Shown: positions 1-6,776, counted from the first letter of the stretch. The stretch is 27,840 nt of DNA from Opitutaceae bacterium (GCA_031266495.1 JAISAX010000786.1:1-27840), one strand, 5' to 3'. Notes: generated by a model not told the origin, from the letters alone. A program made the numbers and translations.

Positions 1-1071
1 AACAGGAAGACAAGTCAACGGATTGATCGCCAACTGCATGGCAACAAGGCCTGCAAAAATCGCCAGATATCTGGAGGTTCCCTGCCATTTTTCTCCTAAA
101 AAAAGCGGAGCATAAATACCTGCGACAACCCCACCTATGGCTACCAAGGCCGCGACTCCAAGGCTGATTTTTAGAAAACCGATGACCTGTCGTTTTAATC
201 CGGCATGGTCATTATTCTCAATATATCGTGCGCCTTCACCAATTGAAATCTGACTTAATGTGGAAATAATAAACGTGCTCACTGGTGAGACACACTTGAA
301 AGCCAACGCCAGGTATCCTGCTTCTGTCGTTCCATAAAAATAAGCGACTGCGAGGGGAGGAACCGCCCAAGCTGCACTATTCACCAATGTTGACCCTGAC
401 GCTCCCCACAACAAATGCCCGTTTTCGCGAAAGATTGTTCTTACACCGTGACGGCTTTCAAATATCACCTTGGAGGTAATTGAACGTCCAACCCGTTTCC
501 ATAAACGCCAAGTCCCCGCTATGTTTTGAAAAACCTGGGACAAGAGTAACCCTCCTCCCCCCCCTCCTAGATAGCCAAATCCAACTACTCCAATGAAGTT
601 CATGGCAGAACGTTCAACCTTGGTTCTCGCAATGTCTGTAAATGCGCGCTTTCGCAGTGCCAACGCATCAATGAGTTGTGACCAACCAATAAACAAGATT
701 GCAGGAACCATAATCCACCATGCCAATGGCGCTCCCCTCTGAAACGTCCAGAAGGCACTTAATGTCACTGCCGTGAGAACTGAAATACCCAAGGTTAAAG
801 AAAAACCCGCTGCCATAAATCGCGGGATCTCTTTCTCGGGAGCCAGAAGTAATCCTTGGTCCAATCGTCCACAACAAATCGTTCCCAACAATCCAAGAAC
901 ATTCACCACCGTCTGGGCCAATCCCAAATCACTCGGTTTATAAAGAATCGCGGTCAATGGAAGTGTTGCCAATCCTATCAACTGACCGACTCCAGCACTG
1001 CCCATCAACACTGCTGCACTCCGAACATAGCGGGATTTCCAGCTTTTTTTAAAACTGTTTAGCAAGTTCAA
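1..1071 (-). CDS. Polysaccharide flippase (Wzx/RfbX-like), 3' end outside window
   Basis: Translating the minus strand gives one open frame from 1071 to the left edge (357 codons, no stop), so the C-terminus lies outside the window. The N-terminus (KSRYVRSAAVLMGSAGVGQ, then LPLTAILYKPSDLGLAQTV and CGRLDQGLLLAPE) follows the usual start of polysaccharide biosynthesis/flippase membrane proteins, and several hydrophobic segments follow (FSLTLGISVLTAVTLSAF, AWWIMVPAILFIGW, AVPPLAVAYFYGTTEAGYLAL). Proteins of this family move lipid-linked oligosaccharide units across the inner membrane. An in-frame TGA lies directly before the TTG at 1071, so the start is that TTG, the TTG at 1065 or the ATG at 1005; no clear Shine-Dalgarno decides. 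A poly-G run near 550 encodes a stretch of glycines. With the UDP-sugar enzymes at 9658 and 13497 it suggests an exopolysaccharide locus. Confidence 0.82.
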   Translation of the reverse strand, partial: MNLLNSFKKSWKSRYVRSAAVLMGSAGVGQLIGLATLPLTAILYKPSDLGLAQTVVNVLGLLGTICCGRLDQGLLLAPEKEIPRFMAAGFSLTLGISVLTAVTLSAFWTFQRGAPLAWWIMVPAILFIGWSQLIDALALRKRAFTDIARTKVERSAMNFIGVVGFGYLGGGGGGLLLSQVFQNIAGTWRLWKRVGRSITSKVIFESRHGVRTIFRENGHLLWGASGSTLVNSAAWAVPPLAVAYFYGTTEAGYLALAFKCVSPVSTFIISTLSQISIGEGARYIENNDHAGLKRQVIGFLKISLGVAALVAIGGVVAGIYAPLFLGEKWQGTSRYLAIFAGLVAMQLAINPLTCLPV

Positions 1072-1404
1072 TCAGTAATTTATGTTTAATGAAAGTCAGT
1101 ATCATGACAACTGATGTTATTCGATGCTTCCGAACCCTCGTATGGCTATAATTGCATAACATTAGATAATAGATCTGTTCAATAATCAGATTTTCAATTC
1201 CGACTCATAGTTGATTATGTCACAAATTAACGATATCCCAAGCAAATGTTTTTTCAGGCAAATACGATATGATATTGTATTATTCTGCATATTTTCATAA
1301 TTGATATGGTTCATTGCAATCCTTTGATTAATGTTTTTTGTATATGATTCAAGGCATATACCCCTGCCATTAGCGGTTGATTGTTTATCAAGAAAAACCA
1401 AGAT
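1072..1404. other. AT-rich intergenic stretch without convincing gene
   Basis: This stretch is strongly AT-rich compared with its neighbours and lies between the flippase start and the HepT stop codon. A 71-codon minus-strand frame (1186-1401) exists but has no recognisable domain, no ribosome binding site and low-complexity AT codons. It probably holds the flippase promoter, but I cannot place it with confidence. Confidence 0.5.
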
Positions 1405-1743
1405 CTAGTGGCTAATTTGAACAATTCTATCCATCACCCTAACCAACTCAGGTGCTTTTTCCCGAGCAACCTGAAATACGATATAATAATCGACTCCAAA
1501 ATAATCATGAATCAAGCGATCCCGCATTCCTGCCATTTTACGCCATTCTACATTGGGATATTTTTGTCTGAAATCTTCCGGAATTTTCTTGGTCGCCTCA
1601 CCGATAATCTCAATGGCCCTGACACAAGCGCGTTTCAAGACAGAATCATCTATAAATTCATCGACACTCATGCCCTCCGTTGATTCAGCCAAAAACTGAG
1701 CCTCATCCCGAATATGTTTAATATATTCAATTATCGAGATCAA
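1405..1743 (-). CDS. hepT: HepT-like HEPN ribonuclease toxin (DUF86)
   Basis: This 112-residue protein is the usual length of HepT/DUF86 proteins. It carries the HEPN active-site signature R-X4-H-X-Y at Arg74, His79 and Tyr81 (RDRLIHDY), preceded by the typical helix [14 protein letters not shown] at about 42-55. HEPN toxins of this family are RNases, and the cognate MntA enzyme neutralises them by adding AMP to the tyrosine of this motif. The gene overlaps the upstream mntA-like gene by 17 bp, the classic antitoxin-first arrangement with translational coupling. All signature residues are present, so the toxin looks intact. It follows an AT-rich spacer and precedes the flippase in the direction of transcription. 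Confidence 0.88.
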   Translation of the reverse strand: MISIIEYIKHIRDEAQFLAESTEGMSVDEFIDDSVLKRACVRAIEIIGEATKKIPEDFRQKYPNVEWRKMAGMRDRLIHDYFGVDYYIVFQVAREKAPELVRVMDRIVQISH

Positions 1744-2017
1744 TATATTGAATCTCCCGAAAAATATATGGAGCGATATAGGGACTCAATGCATCTTCCG
1801 TCACCAAATCCACTCTGCGTTGAAACACACTTTCCAAGGCTTCGCCCACATTATAGAGATTGTCAAATGTTCGGGCATTGTCAGCAAACGTAATTAGAAT
1901 ATCGACATCGCTGTCCGGGTTTGCTTCCCCGCGTCCAACGGAGCCAAATACACCAATCCGTCGCACACCCGCCTCCCGAAGGCGGGATTTTATTGGAGCT
2001 ATATTTGCTTCAAACAT
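1727..2017 (-). CDS. mntA: MntA-like minimal nucleotidyltransferase antitoxin
   Basis: This 96-residue protein has the minimal nucleotidyltransferase fold. The glycine motif GSVGRG is at residues 25-30, the first metal-binding pair is D37-X-D39 (DSDVD) and the third carboxylate is probably Asp70 (RRVDLV). In MntA-HepT systems this enzyme adds AMP to the HEPN toxin and silences it. The ORF starts at an ATG with no obvious Shine-Dalgarno and overlaps the hepT-like gene downstream. All catalytic residues are present, so an active antitoxin is expected. A second, more distant MntA-like gene is at 5796-6104. Confidence 0.88.
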   Translation of the reverse strand: MFEANIAPIKSRLREAGVRRIGVFGSVGRGEANPDSDVDILITFADNARTFDNLYNVGEALESVFQRRVDLVTEDALSPYIAPYIFREIQYIDLDN

Positions 2018-2054
2018 GACTTGATCGATATGGATACGATAGCATCAAATTCAT

Positions 2055-2271
2055 AACTGAAGTTACGCGGACGGCCATGAAGAGGCACGGGCTTTTTCTG
2101 ACAATCCCCGTGGACGACGCGCAGCGTCGCCCTTTGCCTCCAGGCAAGATCATTTGTTTGAGAGAATTACAGTTGTTTACAGTGAATGACACGATGGAGA
2201 GCAGGGAGGCGGCGCTGCGCGCCGTCCACGGGCTGGAAGCCCGTGCCACTTCGATCCGCGTAACTTCAGTT
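2055..2271. repeat. MITE-like element with 16-17 bp terminal inverted repeats
   Basis: The ends AACTGAAGTTACGCGGA (2055-2071) and TCCGCGTAACTTCAGTT (2255-2271) are perfect inverted repeats. The bases TCATA are found at both borders (2051-2055 and 2271-2275), a likely 5-bp target duplication that overlaps the terminal repeats. The interior is itself an imperfect palindrome, and it contains a CACGGGC/GCCCGTG hairpin (2227-2245) that recurs inverted inside the uvrA-like coding region at 22986-23004. No protein is encoded. Confidence 0.75.
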
Positions 2272-2318
2272 CATAAACCAGGATTTATCCAATGAGATAA
2301 ATGTATCAAATATTGAAA

Positions 2319-2497
2319 GACACTTCGGAAAAGCCATTTTAATCGCGAATGAACGCGAATAGACACGAATTCGGGAAGAAGATAATTTTGCTGAACAAGA
2401 ACAGGTTTTGAAACATTCGCGTCCAATGTCAGACTGTCGCTTCGCCCGGTACGCGGGTGGTTCGTTTGTCTGGGGAAAAAAGTCTTTCAAAGTGTCC
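2319..2497. repeat. Degenerate copy of the 166-bp MITE-like family
   Basis: The stretch follows the family consensus (compare 9364-9529) through the left arm, the AATTCGGGAAGAAGATAATT centre and the GGTTCGTTTGTCTGG right arm, but with mutated ends (GACACTTCGGAAAAG against GGGCACTTTGAAAAA). About 45 bp of unrelated or mutated sequence lies around 2425-2460. It ends one base from the stop codon of the DUF5615 gene at 2499. It has no coding content of its own. Confidence 0.7.
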
Positions 2498-2498
2498 T

Positions 2499-2864
2499 TT
2501 AATATAAGGGCAAAAGGCGAATCCGGTAACGGTTGGATTCAAGAGAGATCAGACAACCTGCATGCAACTGCTCTCCATGTTTTTTCAGAATCTGGAGCAC
2601 AATAGAACCAATATATTCCGGAACAGGACATGGAACCCGAAGCTGTATGACACTGGGCAGACGGGATCCTCGAAGTGCAAGTAATCGGGTAAAATCCAGA
2701 TCCTGCGTAATAATCACAGCAGCATGCTTGTATGCATAATCAAAAATAACTTCATCGGGATCGCCATTTCTTCCAATATTGTTCCAGTGGGTAGCATGGA
2801 TGTCTGATTGGGAAAAATACTCGCACCACCGAGGAGGAAGATTTTCGTCAATGATCAGTTTCAC
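2499..2864 (-). CDS. DUF5615 PIN-like toxin (VapC45-like)
   Basis: The 121-residue protein begins MKLIIDENLPPRW and contains DEVIFDYAYKHAAVIITQDL followed by DF, the pattern of DUF5615 PIN-like proteins: acidic residues at Asp6 and in the TQDLDF motif at about 54-59. Members are thought to be RNases and to pair with DUF433 proteins. The start overlaps the upstream DUF433 gene by ATGA (2861-2864), indicating translational coupling. The stop codon abuts a degenerate MITE. A second module of the same type, clearly diverged in sequence, is at 4365-4951. Confidence 0.85.
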   Translation of the reverse strand: MKLIIDENLPPRWCEYFSQSDIHATHWNNIGRNGDPDEVIFDYAYKHAAVIITQDLDFTRLLALRGSRLPSVIQLRVPCPVPEYIGSIVLQILKKHGEQLHAGCLISLESNRYRIRLLPLY

Positions 2865-3091
2865 GATTCAACCAGTTCGTAAGTCGCTGCAGACGAAATA
2901 TCGGCTGCGAATTCGAGCGCGGCTCGAACCGATTCCAAAGTGAGATATGGATAGTCATGGCAAATTTCATCAGGAGTGCGACCCGCCGCTATTTGACGGA
3001 CGATATTAGCCACTGTGACACGAGTCCCTTTGACGCATGGCATGCCTGTCATAACTTTGGGATCGGCAGTAATTTGAGAATGTAAACTCAT
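2861..3091 (-). CDS. DUF433 antitoxin
   Basis: The core matches DUF433: a short beta strand, then GMPCVKGTRVTVANIVRQIA, AGRTPDEICHDYPYLTLESV and RAALEFAA, a winged-helix-like fold used as the antitoxin for DUF5615 PIN-like proteins. The frame is open upstream to 3181, but residues before MSLHSQITADP do not resemble the family, so I place the start at 3091 (76 residues). The gene overlaps the toxin gene by 4 bp. It is presumably a DNA-binding autorepressor, though I see no clear operator. Confidence 0.83.
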   Translation of the reverse strand: MSLHSQITADPKVMTGMPCVKGTRVTVANIVRQIAAGRTPDEICHDYPYLTLESVRAALEFAADISSAATYELVES

Positions 3092-3168
3092 AAGGGCAAA
3101 ATATTCTTTTATAAGAGACACATAATTGATCAAAGAGCAAATTGAATATTCATATTGGTAGCCAAGGG

Positions 3169-3351
3169 CTAGAGCTTCCAATGTTTGCCGGTAAAAATCA
3201 TCGGCTTCCTTTGGCGTGCAAAGCGAGCGGCAAAGATAAGAAATTCCATATACTCCACAGGAGACAAACGAATTCCAGACTGCCTCTCCGGTTGCTGATC
3301 AACCGGGGATTTTAATAGCTGCTCTTTTTCGATCTCACTTAAGCGTGCCAT
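3169..3351 (-). CDS. Small conserved protein, partner of an NTase (LSPxEY family)
   Basis: This 60-residue protein is clearly paralogous to the one at 14566-14748. Both begin MARLSE and end HWKL, share LSPxEY near the middle and an ARF/SRF segment, and have the same length. Both genes overlap the 3' end of a nucleotidyltransferase gene; here that NTase is only a decayed fragment (3335-3520). The family is not one I recognise. It is soluble and fairly basic, with a predicted helix from the LSP motif onward. Because its partner is dead this copy is probably non-functional or free-standing. Confidence 0.6.
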   Translation of the reverse strand: MARLSEIEKEQLLKSPVDQQPERQSGIRLSPVEYMEFLIFAARFARQRKPMIFTGKHWKL

Positions 3352-3520
3352 ATATTCCTTTCATTTCTGAAAGTTTTCCTTCCAAATGAAATAAACGTAA
3401 ATGATCGTCAATCAACTCCTAATCCAATGGAATACGGTCTTCTCCTGCTGTTTTCAGCATCGTGCAAATGTCGCTCCAGTCTTTCAATGTCCTGTCTGGA
3501 TTATTAAAAATCACCTGTAT
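3335..3520 (-). pseudogene. C-terminal remnant of an AbiEii-like NTase
   Basis: The minus strand reads IQVIFNNPDRTLKDWSDICT and later HLEGKLSEMKGIYGTLK, matching residue by residue the C-terminus of the intact NTase at 14732-15289 ([20 protein letters not shown] and [17 protein letters not shown]). The N-terminal two thirds, with the catalytic motif, are absent; similarity starts at 3520. A TAG at 3419-3421 replaces the Trp codon of the intact copy (LDWELL). The stop TGA overlaps the start region of the small gene at 3351, exactly as in the intact pair. Confidence 0.82.
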
Positions 3521-3582
3521 CCCTCTCGATTATGAGATTAAATGTAAGCGGCATCGTCTTCATCAGTTTTAATCAATACTAT

Positions 3583-3816
3583 TTATCGAAAAAAACCGAA
3601 TCCAGTGGTTAGTTGGCTCCGCTTGGTAGATACCCGGAGAATTTTCCGTTTACGCACTCGTTTGGGAGTAGCAGAAGGAGTCAAAGTAATCACACGCCGT
3701 CCTGTTGCGACTTCACGTGCTTGACCTTCCCTGATTTCCTTGGCCAAAATAGCCCAAGTCTTTCGTCCGTTGGCGTCTTTGATCGCGTACATTTCTTTCA
3801 GGATTGGATCGATCAT
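3583..3816 (-). CDS. Putative antitoxin of VapBC-like pair
   Basis: A 77-residue basic protein beginning MIDPILKEMYAIKDANGRKT. The N-terminal DPIL..MYAI pattern resembles small proteins that accompany PIN-domain toxins of the YIETTVVSYL type. The start ATG overlaps the stop of the PIN gene (ATGA, 3813-3816), so the toxin comes first in this module. The frame is open 11 codons further upstream, but that part lies inside the PIN gene. The C-terminal tail is Arg/Lys-rich (TPKRVRKRKILRV), possibly a nucleic-acid or toxin-binding segment. Assignment rests on context. Confidence 0.65.
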   Translation of the reverse strand: MIDPILKEMYAIKDANGRKTWAILAKEIREGQAREVATGRRVITLTPSATPKRVRKRKILRVSTKRSQLTTGFGFFR

Positions 3817-4292
3817 AGTCTGCCTTTCATCATTTGTTCGGGTGTGCATACCTCAGGGAACACAGATCCCGTCTTTTGGCAAATATTTCGGAGTAACCTC
3901 ATGTGTTCCGGGTTAGCAATATGCCTGAAATTCCAAGTAAGAATATAGGGAATGCGATGGACTGTGCACAAAGCAAGATGCATGGCATCGTCCTTGGCTT
4001 TTTCCGGAATTGCTCCCGGCGTCACAAAACGCATCGCCAGATGTTGTGCTTTTTGGGAAAAATCAAGCAAAGGGATGTCTCGCAATGCATCTAACCTATA
4101 TTGAGCGGCCCCACGATCGCCTTTGCCGGCTTCGTCAATGACCAAGCGGGAGATCACCAATTCATAATGATCTCGCTCAGTGCTCCACCATTCTCGAGTA
4201 ATCACTTGCCTGGCGACTGCGATGGCATCACGCGATGGCTTGGCCATTAAATAACTGACCACAGTAGTTTCAATATAAACTTTGGGCTTCAC
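3813..4292 (-). CDS. PIN-domain protein (VapC-like toxin)
   Basis: A 159-residue protein starting from a GTG. The N-terminus KVYIETTVVSYLMAKPSRD is the hallmark of a PIN subgroup in which the first acidic residue is Glu. Other conserved features follow: ISRLVIDEAGKGD with the central Glu, EKAKDDAMHLALCTVHRIPY with the third acidic position, and TWNFRHIANPEHM where the usual final Asp is Asn. PIN toxins are Mg-dependent RNases. The gene overlaps the putative antitoxin by 4 bp. No clear ribosome binding site precedes the GTG. Confidence 0.8.
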   Translation of the reverse strand: MKPKVYIETTVVSYLMAKPSRDAIAVARQVITREWWSTERDHYELVISRLVIDEAGKGDRGAAQYRLDALRDIPLLDFSQKAQHLAMRFVTPGAIPEKAKDDAMHLALCTVHRIPYILTWNFRHIANPEHMRLLRNICQKTGSVFPEVCTPEQMMKGRL

Positions 4293-4364
4293 AAGAAGGC
4301 CAAATGCTGGTTGCTGAGTGCTAGAGGCCGGGAGACTAGTCGCTAGTTGCCAGGAAGCTAGTCA

Positions 4365-4727
4365 TCATAGAGGTAATACTCTAACTTTTACTTCTTTGGG
4401 GACTATCGTTACGATGGCACCGTTTTCTATCTCTGCCTTAAATTGGCGTAAGGCTGTTAGCACCAGATTGCCTACCGCATCGGGAAGTAGATCCGTTGTT
4501 CGGACCTGAATGACACTAGGCTTGCTGTTTTTTGTCTGAAACAAGATCGTACCAAAATCCAGATCATTTGTGAATATCACCATGCCATTTTGTATGGCAT
4601 AATCAAAAATGACATGGTCTGATTCATCGAAACGTCCGATGGTTTCCCAATGAACGGCTTCAATTCCTCTCGTTTTGAAAAAAGGAATCCATCGAAGGGA
4701 TAGATTCATGTCCACCAACACCCTCAT
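4365..4727 (-). CDS. DUF5615 PIN-like toxin, second copy
   Basis: A 120-residue protein with the DUF5615 pattern: MRVLVDMNLSLRW with Asp6, then SDHVIFDYAIQNGMVIFTND followed by LDF, and a conserved SVIQVR strand. Length and motif order match the protein at 2499-2864, but identity is low, so this is a separate acquisition or an old duplication. The start overlaps the DUF433 gene upstream (4724-4727). No nonsense or frameshift mutation is seen, so the module appears intact. Confidence 0.85.
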   Translation of the reverse strand: MRVLVDMNLSLRWIPFFKTRGIEAVHWETIGRFDESDHVIFDYAIQNGMVIFTNDLDFGTILFQTKNSKPSVIQVRTTDLLPDAVGNLVLTALRQFKAEIENGAIVTIVPKEVKVRVLPL

Positions 4728-4951
4728 GCGATTTTCAGGTCCAACTCAACTTCCTCCACTCTCCACGTGGCGTATTCAAGTGCGGCACGGATATCTTCCT
4801 CCTTGATATAAGGATACGCATCCAATATTTCAGCATGGCTTATTCCGCTGGACAAGAGTCCAAGCAAGGTTCCCACAGTAACCCGTGTCCCTTTGATGCA
4901 AGGCTTGCCTCCCATAATCAGGGGATTTACAGTAATGCGCTCTATTGTCAT
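4724..4951 (-). CDS. DUF433 antitoxin, second copy
   Basis: A 75-residue DUF433 protein: ITVNPLIMGGKPCIKGTRVT is the typical N-terminal signature, followed by SGISHAEILDAYPYIKEEDI and RAALEYA. It is the expected partner of the DUF5615 protein it overlaps by ATGA. The start is the ATG at 4951. The sequence upstream (4952-5263) holds only decayed antitoxin sequence and hairpin repeats, so its promoter may lie in degenerate DNA. Confidence 0.85.
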   Translation of the reverse strand: MTIERITVNPLIMGGKPCIKGTRVTVGTLLGLLSSGISHAEILDAYPYIKEEDIRAALEYATWRVEEVELDLKIA

Positions 4952-5011
4952 AGTTTATCAAGGTTCAGTAATAGCAAATCGATTGGTTGCCAAAACGCAA
5001 CCTGAATATCA

Positions 5012-5090
5012 GATGGGCCATCATAAGCACCGATCCCCATTGAGGAAGCAAATGTTCGACCCTGGATTGATTGACTGGCTTTGTTGGACG
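5012..5090 (-). pseudogene. Fragment of a small antitoxin gene, frameshifted (unoccupied MITE site)
   Basis: Read on the minus strand this 79-bp stretch matches codons of the interrupted antitoxin gene at 5335-5684 (RPTKPVNQSRVEHLLPQW against RPTKPVSQSKVEHLLPQW). A net one-base loss shortly after the QW codons breaks the frame, and similarity stops soon after. It contains the uninterrupted sequence GATGGGCCATCATA at the point where the other copy carries the MITE. The rest of 4952-5263 shows no gene. Confidence 0.75.
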
Positions 5091-5092
5091 TA

Positions 5093-5156
5093 TTTACACA
5101 AAGGCCGCAAAGGGTTGGTTTTTGAAACTTCGCGTTCTTCGCGATCTTTGTGTAAA
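5093..5156. repeat. ACACAAAG palindromic repeat
   Basis: TTTACACAAAGGCCGCAAAG at the left and TCGCGATCTTTGTGTAAA at the right form an imperfect hairpin. The same family appears inside 11141-11325 and 12011-12193, and as a half copy near 9598-9627 (CGATCTTTGTGTAAAA). It has no coding content. Confidence 0.65.
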
Positions 5157-5263
5157 GAGAGGTTTTGTTAATTAACCACGGAGGCACAAAGATACAGAGA
5201 AATGTACGAAGAGTGTATTTTCATTCTTATCGTATCCTGTGGACATAAATCAGACTGCATTGC

Positions 5264-5338
5264 TCAGCGATGATACATATCGCGAGCATCCAGCAAGGCA
5301 ACCAGAACCCCTGTATCAATCAATGGCCGCTTGCTCAT
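5264..5338 (-). pseudogene. PIN-domain toxin, N-terminal fragment with premature stop
   Basis: From the ATG at 5338 the frame reads MSKRPLIDTGVLVALLDARD then MYHR and a TGA at 5264-5266. This is a clear PIN-domain N-terminus with the first catalytic Asp in LIDTG; compare MHSIVDTGFIVGLLDKSDPW in the intact PIN protein at 8691. Related proteins usually have Trp after this position, so the stop is probably a TGG to TGA change. After it no PIN-like sequence continues, so most of the gene is also lost. The start overlaps the upstream antitoxin stop by ATGA. Confidence 0.75.
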
Positions 5339-5684
5339 TCCGAATAACCTTTACGAAGAGACAGACGACCATCGGATGGGCCATCAGGGCACTTTGAAAA
5401 ACTCCTTTTTCCAGACAAACGAACCAACCGCGAATAGACGCGAATGAACGCGAATGTTTCAATACCTGCTCTTGTTCAACAAAGTTATCGTCTCTCCGGA
5501 TTCACGTCTATTCGCGTTCATTCGCGGTTAAAACGACTTTTTCAAGGTGCCCATCATACGAACCTGGCGCCCATTGAGGAAGCAAATGTTCGACCTTGGA
5601 TTGGCTAACCGGCTTTGTTGGACGTGACCTGCGTTTTTTGGGTAATGGTTTGGTTTTGGTTGTATCCATGCTTTTAGTGATCAT
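5335..5684 (-). pseudogene. Small antitoxin-type gene interrupted by a MITE
   Basis: Removing the 166-bp repeat (5387-5552) and one copy of its 4-bp target duplication leaves an uninterrupted frame of 59 codons plus stop. It starts at ATG 5684 (MITKSMDTTKTKPLPKKRRS) and ends GPSDGRLSLRKGYSE, with the stop overlapping the PIN fragment by ATGA. The basic N-terminus and the position before a PIN gene suggest an antitoxin. In its present form translation would run into the repeat and end there. A partial paralogue without the insertion is at 5012-5090. Confidence 0.75.
5387..5552. repeat. 166-bp MITE-like element, copy A
   Basis: It begins GGGCACTTTGAAAAA and ends TTTTTCAAGGTGCCC, near-perfect inverted ends. 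ATCA is found on both sides (5383-5386 and 5553-5556), a 4-bp target duplication. Orientation is opposite to the copies at 6886, 7671 and 9364. The interior has a tandem of about 10 bp (CGCGAATAGA, CGCGAATGAA, CGCGAATG) on one arm and its complement on the other. It interrupts a small antitoxin gene and encodes no transposase. Confidence 0.88.
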
Positions 5685-5806
5685 GTCACATTTTTCTCCA
5701 TCAGGTGTACCAATGAATTAACATAATCAAGCTCACAAGTAAACGATTGAATGCGTTTGCATGCTTTAACCGCATTCCAAAGGCGTTTTTCCACATCAGG
5801 CTGCAT
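5681..5806 (-). pseudogene. Truncated HepT-like ORF (41 codons)
   Basis: The ATG at 5806 lies inside the end of the MntA-like gene (11-bp overlap), as for a cognate hepT. The product begins MQPDVEKRLWNAVKACKRIQ then SFT, the pattern of HEPN/HepT N-terminal helices, but after about 23 residues it diverges and stops at 41 residues. The R-X4-H-X-Y active site is therefore missing. The stop TGA overlaps the ATG of the next (interrupted) antitoxin gene, so the tail may be the 3' end of another gene joined by deletion. It is probably non-toxic. Confidence 0.65.
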
Positions 5807-6104
5807 AGATTTCCTCCATATCTCTCTCGATCTCCCGCTGGAAGACTGGATTGGAGACGGATCGCGTGGTCACCAAGTCTATCTCACGACCCAACAATCG
5901 CTCGGCTTCAAGCGCAAAATCAAGATAGCGATCCGCATAACCCGGCACCAAGGGATCCTCAAATTCGACAAGAAAATCCACATCACTCCGCGCTGGATCG
6001 AAATCGGCCCGCGCAGCCGATCCAAAGACCGCCAAACGCCGCACCCGGAAACGTCGACTTAACGCCTCAAGCCCGGTTCGATATTTTGCAATAAGAGGGT
6101 TCAT
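5796..6104 (-). CDS. MntA-like nucleotidyltransferase
   Basis: A 102-residue minimal NTase. It has the glycine motif FGSAARADFDP at about residues 27-37 with the metal-binding pair in RSDVDFLVEF at about 40-49, and a third carboxylate in REIDLV. The N-terminal RFRVRRLAVFGSAAR is typical of MntA/KNTase-like antitoxins. All catalytic residues are retained. Its expected HepT partner at 5681-5806 is truncated, so this is probably an orphan antitoxin. It is clearly diverged from the MntA at 1727-2017. Confidence 0.83.
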   Translation of the reverse strand: MNPLIAKYRTGLEALSRRFRVRRLAVFGSAARADFDPARSDVDFLVEFEDPLVPGYADRYLDFALEAERLLGREIDLVTTRSVSNPVFQREIERDMEEIYAA

Positions 6105-6111
6105 TAATTTG

Positions 6112-6150
6112 TTCCCTGTCGTCAGTTGCCACCAAGTTCAGTGAAGAACC
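6112..6150. repeat. Short direct repeat (also 6837-6875)
   Basis: The segment TTCCCTGTCGTCAGTTGCCA continuing to AGTTCAGTGAAGAACCG is repeated with few changes at 6837-6875 (TTCCCTGTAGTCAATTATCA onward). Part of it occurs inverted at 6778-6796. It has no coding content and its role is unknown. Confidence 0.5.
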
Positions 6151-6174
6151 GACCTTATGAACAGGCTCCAGTTA

Positions 6175-6354
6175 CTATGCTCCCCCGAGAGATCGTAATA
6201 TTTTCCACGCAAGCGGTTCCTTGATTTCCGAATGACGGGGAATGGCTTCAACAATACCATTCCGGGGATTTATTCATAAAGAATGTGCACGTCCTTCTCG
6301 CTTGAGATAACAACCGGCATGACGCAACCGCTTTTCCAACTCTCTACGTTTCAT
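6175..6354 (-). pseudogene. hicA: HicA toxin with in-frame TGA
   Basis: From ATG 6354 the frame reads MKRRELEKRLRHAGCYLKRE then GRAHSL, a TGA at 6274-6276, then INPRNGIVEAIPRHSEIKEP and LAWKILRSLGGA. This is a complete HicA double-stranded-RNA-binding-fold toxin of about 59 residues, with the catalytic His in the AHSL region, except that the Trp usual in HSLWINPRNG is replaced by a stop. A single TGG to TGA change explains it. The start overlaps hicB by ATGA. Translation would give a 26-residue peptide, so the toxin is very likely dead. Confidence 0.85.
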
Positions 6355-6569
6355 CCGATTTCGACTGTTTCTTCTATGACATCTTCCGGCAGGCCTCGTT
6401 TCATGTCTTCAATCCTGTCTTCCAATAAAAGTTCGATTGCTTCTTTTAGCGATTTTTTTGTTTCGTCAATTGTTTCACCTTGACCATTCGCGCCAGAAAC
6501 TTCCGGGCAGATCGCCCAATATCCGCCATCAGGCGAAGGCTCGATAATAGCTGTAAACTGAGCTTTCAT
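6351..6569 (-). CDS. hicB: HicB-like antitoxin
   Basis: A 72-residue HicB: MKAQFTAIIEPSPDGGYWAI then CPEVSGANGQGETIDETKKS and LKEAIELLLEDRIED, the partial RNase H-like fold of the HicB family. No C-terminal DNA-binding domain is present, as in many short HicB proteins. It precedes and overlaps hicA. It is intact although its toxin carries a nonsense mutation, so it may be an orphan antitoxin in the process of decay. Confidence 0.88.
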   Translation of the reverse strand: MKAQFTAIIEPSPDGGYWAICPEVSGANGQGETIDETKKSLKEAIELLLEDRIEDMKRGLPEDVIEETVEIG

Positions 6570-6639
6570 ATTATTTCGGGAGATTTAAAAAATTAACCTA
6601 CAGAGGAACAATGAGAGAGTTTTTGGTTCTTCACAGAAT

Positions 6640-6776
6640 CTAGTGATCAGTCTAACGTCAAAAGTCGGAAGTCATCACCGGCCCGCTTCAGCGGGCCATC
6701 CGCGAGAGATGCTCCGCGCAGCGGAGCCGCCGACGACCTTCGTCCTTCCGACTTTTGACCTTTGACTGCACACTAG
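6640..6776. repeat. Palindromic repeat with CTAGTGATCAGTC ends, copy 1
   Basis: The outer arms CAAAAGTCGGAAG and CTTCCGACTTTTG are nested around two inner hairpins: GGCCCGCTTCAGCGGGCC and GCTCCGCGCAGCGGAGC. A second copy lies inverted at 8550-8694. The rest of 6570-6885 shows no gene. Confidence 0.75.

Noticed and set aside
1186..1401. 71-codon minus-strand ORF in the AT-rich spacer
   Set aside because: No motif, no ribosome binding site, low-complexity codons; probably chance.
3335..6354. TGA or TAG read as Trp (recoding)
   Set aside because: TGA and TAG clearly end other genes here (many ATGA overlaps; PIN gene TAG), and two of the three affected genes are also truncated. Simple pseudogenes explain the data.
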